This document shows positions 58,621-64,000 of a stretch of 64,000 nucleotides of DNA, piece after piece. The notes below the pieces were generated by a model, which saw only the letters and a program-made list of their open reading frames with translations, ran no database searches and had not been told where the DNA came from. How positions within the stretch are numbered: position 1 is the stretch's first letter; every line of letters begins with the position of its first letter. The stretch is from Scleromatobacter humisilvae (GTDB lineage Bacteria; Pseudomonadota; Gammaproteobacteria; Burkholderiales; Burkholderiaceae_C). The translations under genes were made by a program, and so were the position numbers. The stretch spans positions 1-64,000 of the forward strand of contig NZ_JAJLJH010000008.1 of assembly GCF_023231945.1 (NCBI RefSeq), given 5' to 3'.

Positions 58621-59838
58621 GTTGGTACCGCCGAAGCCGAAGTTGTTCTTGACCGCGACGTCGATCTTCATCTTGCGTGCCGTGTTCGGGACGTAGTCGA
58701 GATCGCACTCGGGATCGGGATTGACCAGGTTGATGGTCGGCGGCGCGAGCTGGTCGCGCAGCGAGAGCACCGTGAACACCGACTCGATGCCGCCCGCGCC
58801 GCCCAGCAGGTGGCCGGTCATCGACTTGGTGGAGCTGATGGCCAGCTTCTTCGCGTGGTCGCCGAACGCCTTCTTGATGGCGTTGGTCTCGTTCAGGTCG
58901 CCCAGCGGCGTGGACGTGCCGTGCGCGTTGAGGTAGTCGACCTGGTCGGCGTTGATGCCGGCGTTGGTCAGCGCCGCGCGCATGGAGCGGTTGGGGCCGT
59001 CGACGTTGGGCGCGGTCATGTGGTACGCGTCGCCGCTCATGCCGAAGCCCGCGAGCTCGGCGTAGATCGTGGCGCCGCGTGCCTTGGCATGTTCGTATTC
59101 CTCGAGCACGAGCGCGCCCGCGCCCTCGCCGAGGACGAAGCCGTCGCGCTCCTTGTCCCACGGCCGCGAGGCGGCGGCGGGATCGTCGTTGCGCGTGGAC
59201 AGCGCGCGCGCCGACGCGAAGCCGCCGATGCCCAGCGGCGACACGGTGGATTCCGCGCCGCCGGCGATCATCACGTCGGCATCGCCATATTCGATCATCC
59301 GACCGGCCATGCCGATCGAATGCAGGCCCGTCGTGCAGGCCGTCACCAGCCCGAGATTGGGGCCGCGGTAGCCGCAGTAGATCGACACGTGGCCCGAGAT
59401 CATGTTGATGATCGAGGCCGGCACGAAGAACGGCGAGATGCGGCGCGGGCCGCGGTTCGCGTATTCGGTCTGCGTGTGTTCGATTTCCGGCAGGCCGCCG
59501 ATGCCGGCGCCCATCAGGACGCCGATGCGGTCGCCTTCCTGTTCGGAAAGCTGGTCGCCGGTCTTCAGACCCGCGTCCTTGATCGCCTGCAACGCCGCCG
59601 CCACGCCGAAATGGATGAACGTATCCATGTGGCGGGCGTCCTTGCCGGGGATGTAGTCCTCGACATTGAAGCCCTTCACTTCACCCGCGAAATGGCAGGC
59701 AAAGGCGCTGGCATCGAACTTGGTGACCGTGGCGATCCCGGACTTGCCGGCCACGATGTTGGCCCATCCCTCTGCAACCGTGTTGCCCACGGGGCAGACC
59801 AGACCCAGTCCGGTGACGACGACGCGACGACGACTCAT
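58594..59838 (-). CDS. fabF: 3-oxoacyl-ACP synthase II
   Basis: A 414-residue condensing enzyme that elongates acyl-ACP with malonyl-ACP in fatty-acid synthesis. The catalytic triad is Cys168 ([10 protein letters not shown]), His in [12 protein letters not shown] and His in [12 protein letters not shown]. The FabF start [18 protein letters not shown] is typical. It lies six bases downstream of acpP, its substrate carrier. Chain elongation at low temperature is a known FabF role. Confidence 0.97.
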   Translation of the reverse strand: MSRRRVVVTGLGLVCPVGNTVAEGWANIVAGKSGIATVTKFDASAFACHFAGEVKGFNVEDYIPGKDARHMDTFIHFGVAAALQAIKDAGLKTGDQLSEQEGDRIGVLMGAGIGGLPEIEHTQTEYANRGPRRISPFFVPASIINMISGHVSIYCGYRGPNLGLVTACTTGLHSIGMAGRMIEYGDADVMIAGGAESTVSPLGIGGFASARALSTRNDDPAAASRPWDKERDGFVLGEGAGALVLEEYEHAKARGATIYAELAGFGMSGDAYHMTAPNVDGPNRSMRAALTNAGINADQVDYLNAHGTSTPLGDLNETNAIKKAFGDHAKKLAISSTKSMTGHLLGGAGGIESVFTVLSLRDQLAPPTINLVNPDPECDLDYVPNTARKMKIDVAVKNNFGFGGTNGTLVFRKV

Positions 59839-59844
59839 AGCTGC

Positions 59845-60084
59845 TTATGCCTTGGCGTGCGCCTTGGCGTAGTCGATGGCGAGTTGCACCGTGGTGATCT
59901 TCTCGGCTTCTTCGTCGGGGATCTCGATGCTGAATTCGTCTTCCAGCGCCATCACCAGTTCGACGGTGTCGAGCGAGTCCGCGCCCAGGTCGGCCACGAA
60001 GGCCTTGTCGTTGGCCACGTCGGCCTCGGGAACGCCGAGTTGTTCGGCAATGATTTTCTTGACTCGTGCTTCGATGTCGCTCAT
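59845..60084 (-). CDS. acpP: Acyl carrier protein
   Basis: A 79-residue acidic ACP with phosphopantetheine Ser37 in [11 protein letters not shown]. It carries the growing acyl chain. A strong GGAGGAG lies before its ATG. A TAGAAT at 60121-60126 is a weak candidate for a separate -10, as acpP often has its own promoter; no good -35 is seen. Confidence 0.98.
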   Translation of the reverse strand: MSDIEARVKKIIAEQLGVPEADVANDKAFVADLGADSLDTVELVMALEDEFSIEIPDEEAEKITTVQLAIDYAKAHAKA

Positions 60085-60181
60085 GACACTCCTCCGGGAG
60101 GTTTGCGTAAAAACGGGCGGATTCTACTTGCCCAGATAACCAGACGGCCGAACCGGCCTTGCGGCCGATACGGCAATCCGC

Positions 60182-60934
60182 TCAATTCATGTACATGCCG
60201 CCGTTGACGTGCAGCTCCGTACCGGTGATGTAGCCGGCCTCGCGCGAGGCCAGGAACGCCACCGCCTGCGCGATCTCCTCGGGCTTGCCGAGGCGGTTCA
60301 GCGGGATCTGTTGCAGCAGCGCGGCCTTCTGGGCCTCGGGCAGCGTGTCGGTCATGTCGGTCTCGATGAAACCCGGCGCGACGCAGTTGACGGTGATGTT
60401 GCGGCTGCCCAGCTCGCGCGCCAGCGCGCGCGTCATGCCCGCGACGCCGGCCTTGGCCGCGGCGTAGTTGGCCTGGCCGGGATTGCCGCTGGCGCCCACG
60501 ACCGACGTGATGTTGATGATGCGGCCGAACTTCTGCTTCATCATCGGGCGCATGACTTCGCGCGCCATGCGGAAGACGGACTTCAGGTTGGTGTCGAGCA
60601 CCGCGTCCCAGTCGGCGTCCTTCAGGCGCATGGCCAGGTTGTCGCGCGTGATGCCTGCATTGTTGACGAGCACGTGCACGCCGCCGTATTCCTTGACGAT
60701 GCCGTCGACGAGCGCCGTGACGCCCGCGCCGTCGTTGACGTCCAGCTTCACGCCCTTGCAGCCGGAATGCCCGGCCAGCGCCTCGGTGATCGCCTGCGCG
60801 CCAGCGTCGCTGGTGGCGGTGCCGATGACGCGGAAGCCGCGCGTCGCGAGCTCCTGCGCGATGGCGCGGCCGATGCCGCGCGAGGCGCCGGTGACCAGCG
60901 CCGTCTGCACGTTGCCGTCGTTGAGATCGCTCAT
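60182..60934 (-). CDS. fabG: 3-oxoacyl-ACP reductase
   Basis: A 250-residue short-chain dehydrogenase that reduces 3-ketoacyl-ACP with NADPH. Cofactor motif VTGASRGIG (14-22), NNAGIT, catalytic Ser (SVVGASGN) and the pair Tyr-Lys (NYAAAKAG). GGAGGT precedes the ATG. It lies 58 bases downstream of fabD and about 100 bases upstream of acpP. Confidence 0.97.
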   Translation of the reverse strand: MSDLNDGNVQTALVTGASRGIGRAIAQELATRGFRVIGTATSDAGAQAITEALAGHSGCKGVKLDVNDGAGVTALVDGIVKEYGGVHVLVNNAGITRDNLAMRLKDADWDAVLDTNLKSVFRMAREVMRPMMKQKFGRIINITSVVGASGNPGQANYAAAKAGVAGMTRALARELGSRNITVNCVAPGFIETDMTDTLPEAQKAALLQQIPLNRLGKPEEIAQAVAFLASREAGYITGTELHVNGGMYMN

Positions 60935-60992
60935 TTCGAAACCTCCGTGCTGCGCACTTCGGTCAATTCGCCCTTTGGGCGGCCGTGCGTGC

Positions 60993-61931
60993 TCATGCCA
61001 GCACCCCCTTCATCGCGGCCAGCGACGCCGGGTCGTGGATGCCGCCCGTGACCAGCTCCGCGTCGATGCGCTTGACCATGCCGGACAGCGCCGTGCCCGG
61101 GCCGCATTCGATGACGTGCGTCGTGCCCCGCGCCTTCAGCGACTGGACGACCTCGACCCAGCGCACCGCGCCCGCGGCCTGGCGCACCAGCGCGTCGCGG
61201 ATCGCGGCGGCGTCGGCCGGCGTGGCGACGTCGACGTTGTTGACGACCGGAATCGCCGGCGCGTGCAGCGTGACCTTTTCCAGCGCGGCCTTCAAACGCT
61301 CGGCCGCCGGCTTCATCAGGCTGGAGTGGAACGGAGCCGACACGGCCAGCAGCAGCGCGCGCTTCGCGCCCGCGGCCTTGAGCATCTCGCAGGCCTTGTC
61401 CACGCCGGCCTTGGTGCCGGCGATGACGGTCTGCTTCGGGTCGTTGAAGTTGACGGCCTCGACGACCTCGCCGCTCGCCGCCGCGGCGGCCTGGCAGCCG
61501 TCGCGCACAGCCTGGGCGTCGAGACCGAGGATGGCGGCCATCGCGCCGACGCCCACGGGCACGGCGTCCTGCATGGCCTGCGCGCGCAGCCGCACCAGCG
61601 GCAGCGCGTCGGCCAGCGTCAGCACGCCGGCGGCCACCAGCGCGGTGTACTCGCCCAGCGAGTGGCCCGCGACCGCGGCCGGCGTCGCGCCGCCTTCGGC
61701 GCACCAGGCGCGATAGGCCGCGATGCCGGCGGTCAGCATGACAGGCTGCGTGTTGGTGGTGAGGTCCAGCTGTTCCTTGGGGCCGTCGTGGATCAGGCGA
61801 CCCACGTCCTCGCCGAGCGCCGCGGAGGCCTCCTTCAGCGTCGAAAGAACGGCCGGGTGGTCGCCCCAGGCGTCGAGCATGCCGACGCTCTGCGAGCCTT
61901 GGCCGGGGAAGACGAATGCGAATGCGGTCAT
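60993..61931 (-). CDS. fabD: Malonyl-CoA:ACP transacylase
   Basis: A 312-residue transacylase that loads malonyl onto ACP. Catalytic Ser91 in AGHSLGEYTAL, oxyanion FPGQGSQSVGM, and His of APFHSSLM. I use the ATG giving MTAFAFVFPGQGSQ, the family start, rather than an upstream extension. It lies 79 bases after fabH. Confidence 0.97.
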   Translation of the reverse strand: MTAFAFVFPGQGSQSVGMLDAWGDHPAVLSTLKEASAALGEDVGRLIHDGPKEQLDLTTNTQPVMLTAGIAAYRAWCAEGGATPAAVAGHSLGEYTALVAAGVLTLADALPLVRLRAQAMQDAVPVGVGAMAAILGLDAQAVRDGCQAAAAASGEVVEAVNFNDPKQTVIAGTKAGVDKACEMLKAAGAKRALLLAVSAPFHSSLMKPAAERLKAALEKVTLHAPAIPVVNNVDVATPADAAAIRDALVRQAAGAVRWVEVVQSLKARGTTHVIECGPGTALSGMVKRIDAELVTGGIHDPASLAAMKGVLA

Positions 61932-62010
61932 GGGATCGGAAATCTTGTTGTTCTCGTCAATGGCGAGGCGGCAAACGCCGCGCCGCCTGTCTCTGGGAGT
62001 GGCCTGCGAC

Positions 62011-63024
62011 TCAGTAATCGACCAGCGCTGCACCCCATGTGAAGCCGCCGCCGACGCCTTCAAGCAGCAATCGCTGTCCGCGCTGGATCTGGCCCGAGCG
62101 GATCGCGACATCGAGCGCCAGCGGAATCGAGGCGGCCGAGGTGTTGCCGTGCTCGTCGACCGTCACCACCACGCGGTCCGCGGGCAACTTCAGCTTGCGG
62201 GCCGTGCTCTGCATGATACGGATGTTCGCCTGGTGCGGCACGAGCCAATCGACGTCGGAAGTGGTGCGTCCGGCCAGCTCGAGCACTTCGTTGGCGACAT
62301 CGCCCAGCACGCCCACCGCCAGCTTGAACACGGCCGGGCCGTCCATCTTGAGCAGCGGGTCGCCGAAGACCTTGCCGCCGTTGACGGTGCCCGGCGTGCA
62401 CAGGATCTCGAGGTGGCGGCCGTCCGCATGCAGCTTGGTGGCGACGACGCCCGGCGTGTCGCTCGCCTCGAGCAGGACCGCGCCGGCGCCGTCGCCGAAC
62501 AGCACGCAGGTGGTGCGGTCGTCGAAGTCGAGCAGGCGCGAGAACACTTCCGAGCCGATCACGAGCGCACAGTTGGCGCTGCCGGCCTTGACCATCGCGT
62601 CGGCCACGCTCAGCGCATAGATGAAGCCCGAGCACACGGCCTGGACATCGAACGCCGCGCAGCCGAACACGCCCAGCTTGCGCTGCACGATGCTGGCCGT
62701 GGACGGGAAGACCATGTCCGGCGTGGACGTGGCGACGATGATCAGGTCGACGTCCGCCGCCGTGCGGCCGGCCGCCTCCAGCGCGCGCAGCGCCGCGGCG
62801 GTGGCGAGGTCGCTTGCGTTGACGTCGTCGCCCACGAAGTGGCGGGCGCGGATGCCGGTGCGTTCGACGATCCAGTCGTCGGAGGTCTCGACGCCGCGGC
62901 GGGCGAGCATGTCGACGAGGTCGTTGTTCGTCAGGCGCAGCGGCGGCAGGTCGCTGCCGGTGCCGGCGATGCGGGAATGGCGGGGCGCGTTAATTTGAGA
63001 GTACTCCCCAGCACGAGCACGCAC
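62011..63024 (-). CDS. fabH: 3-oxoacyl-ACP synthase III
   Basis: A 337-residue enzyme that starts fatty-acid synthesis by condensing acetyl-CoA with malonyl-ACP. Triad Cys131 (DVQAVCSGF), His in VPHQANIRI and Asn in [11 protein letters not shown] use GTG at 63024 with GGAAGG seven bases before; a near-cognate ATT eleven codons later, with GGGGAG upstream, would match the shorter family start (..HSRIAGTGS). The start is thus uncertain by about ten residues. Confidence 0.95.
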   Translation of the reverse strand: MRARAGEYSQINAPRHSRIAGTGSDLPPLRLTNNDLVDMLARRGVETSDDWIVERTGIRARHFVGDDVNASDLATAAALRALEAAGRTAADVDLIIVATSTPDMVFPSTASIVQRKLGVFGCAAFDVQAVCSGFIYALSVADAMVKAGSANCALVIGSEVFSRLLDFDDRTTCVLFGDGAGAVLLEASDTPGVVATKLHADGRHLEILCTPGTVNGGKVFGDPLLKMDGPAVFKLAVGVLGDVANEVLELAGRTTSDVDWLVPHQANIRIMQSTARKLKLPADRVVVTVDEHGNTSAASIPLALDVAIRSGQIQRGQRLLLEGVGGGFTWGAALVDY

Positions 63025-63054
63025 GAAGGCGCCTTCCGGCGGACGGACGGGCGC

Positions 63055-64000
63055 TCATGCGGCTTGCGGAACCGATTCGCCGCCGGTGGGCGGCAAGGCT
63101 TGCATGGTGTCGACGATGGCATCGTGGACGCCATCGAGAAGACGGTTGCGGGCGGCGTCGTGGGCGCGGATCAGCGCCTGGCCGAACGAGAACGCATCGG
63201 CGCCACCGTGGCTCTTGAAGACCAGGCCCTTCAGGCCCAGCAGCGCGGCACCGTTGTAGCGGCGCGGGTCGACGCGCGACTGGAAGCGGCGCAGCACGGG
63301 CATCGCCAGCAGCGCGGCGAGCTTGGTGAAGACGCTGCGCTCGAACTCCTGGCGGATCATGGCCTTCATCATCTTGGCCACGCCCTCGTTGCTCTTGAGC
63401 GCGACATTGCCGACGAAGCCGTCGCAGACCACGACGTCCGCCGTGCCCTTGAAGATGTCGTCGCCCTCGACGTTGCCGAAGTAGTTCAGATGGCCCTGCG
63501 ACGCGACCGTGCGCAGCAGCTCGCCCGCGCGCTTGATCACCTCGCTGCCCTTGATCACTTCCTCGCCGATGTTGAGCAGGCCGACGACCGGCTCGGCGCG
63601 GCCCTCGGTGGCCGTCACCAGCGCGCCGCCCATCACGGCGAACTGCAGCAGGTGCTCGGCCGTGCAGTCGACGTTGGCGCCGAGGTCGAGCACGCAGGTG
63701 TATTGATCCTTCATGTTGGGCATGAAGGCGGCGATCGCGGGGCGGTCGATGCCGTCCATCGTCTTGAGCAGGTAGCGCGACACGGCCATCAGCGCGCCGG
63801 TGTTGCCGGCCGAGACGCAGACATCGGCGGCGACGTTGCCGGCCTCGTTGGCCTTGAGCTGCTCGATGGCCACCCGCATCGACGAATCGCGCTTGCGGCG
63901 CAGCGCCGTCTCGACCGTGTCGTCCATCGTGACCACCTGGCTCGCCGTGATCAGCGTGCAGCGCTGCCAGTCGGTGGCAGGCGCCAGCGCTCCCGGGCTG
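63055..64000 (-). CDS. plsX: Phosphate acyltransferase PlsX, cut by right edge
   Basis: The C-terminal 314 residues or so of PlsX, which makes acyl-phosphate from acyl-ACP for phospholipid synthesis. The reading frame stays open to the end of the window, so the N-terminus lies outside. Conserved parts are [68 protein letters not shown] and [17 protein letters not shown]. PlsX next to fabH is the usual order. Its stop is followed closely by fabH. Confidence 0.95.
   Translation of the reverse strand, partial: SPGALAPATDWQRCTLITASQVVTMDDTVETALRRKRDSSMRVAIEQLKANEAGNVAADVCVSAGNTGALMAVSRYLLKTMDGIDRPAIAAFMPNMKDQYTCVLDLGANVDCTAEHLLQFAVMGGALVTATEGRAEPVVGLLNIGEEVIKGSEVIKRAGELLRTVASQGHLNYFGNVEGDDIFKGTADVVVCDGFVGNVALKSNEGVAKMMKAMIRQEFERSVFTKLAALLAMPVLRRFQSRVDPRRYNGAALLGLKGLVFKSHGGADAFSFGQALIRAHDAARNRLLDGVHDAIVDTMQALPPTGGESVPQAA

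Overview
The window is chromosomal DNA from a high-GC betaproteobacterium, most likely Burkholderiales (Rubrivivax/Leptothrix/Roseateles-like). The support is the very strong G/C third-position bias in every real gene, the order plsX-fabH-fabD-fabG-acpP-fabF-x-rpoE-rseA-rseB-mucD, the polA/DUF2782/thrB neighbourhood, rpmB-rpmG, and an outer-membrane/LolA/sigma-E envelope. The gene content is mostly core. I see no prophage, insertion sequence, CRISPR array or plasmid function. The genus is inference.

Layout. 1-447: a leader with three tandem sigma-70-type promoters pointing left off the window, ending in a boxA-like element, so an rRNA operon almost certainly starts just outside. 448-3083: ppk1 and sixA (polyphosphate) behind a Pho-box-like site. 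3171-8911: polA with a small membrane gene, then DUF2782, thrB and a BPSS1780-type membrane gene. 8964-14541: small membrane gene, a beta-flower/GNAT fusion, uvrD, an exported protein, and guaC. 14621-17280: four tandem RDD membrane-protein paralogues. 17306-24949: a tightly overlapping operon (RDD, SpoIIM-like, unknown membrane protein, DUF4129, DUF4350, MoxR ATPase, DUF58, exported protein), running into a YfcF-type GST and valS.

28505-30885: unknown gene, tusA-like, NUDIX, cysM (all minus) and a tRNA-Leu(CAA). 30984-37068: a frameshifted gene, a lipoprotein, a rhomboid-like protein without the catalytic residues, an epimerase, an EamA exporter with an AraC regulator, a plant-type-ferredoxin reductase and a membrane protein. 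37076-39277: a secreted S53 (sedolisin) lipoprotein peptidase. 39585-43137: livHMGF branched-chain amino acid ABC transporter without its binding protein. 43650-53851: rarA, cheW, lolA, ftsK, a Crp/Fnr regulator, trxB, rpmB-rpmG, a DUF481 outer-membrane protein and ettA.

54002-64000 (all minus): mucD, rseB, rseA, rpoE, an uncharacterised membrane gene, then fabF, acpP, fabG, fabD, fabH and plsX, the last cut by the right edge. Fatty-acid synthesis and the sigma-E envelope-stress regulon are thus contiguous, and a sigma-E-like promoter can be drawn at the end of fabF.

Most of the long reading frames on the strand opposite these genes are GC-bias shadows and are left out. No wholly new system stands out. 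The best leads are the RDD array, the MoxR/DUF58 membrane operon with its unknown partner, the beta-flower/GNAT fusion, the rhomboid pseudoprotease candidate and the GC-tract frameshift.
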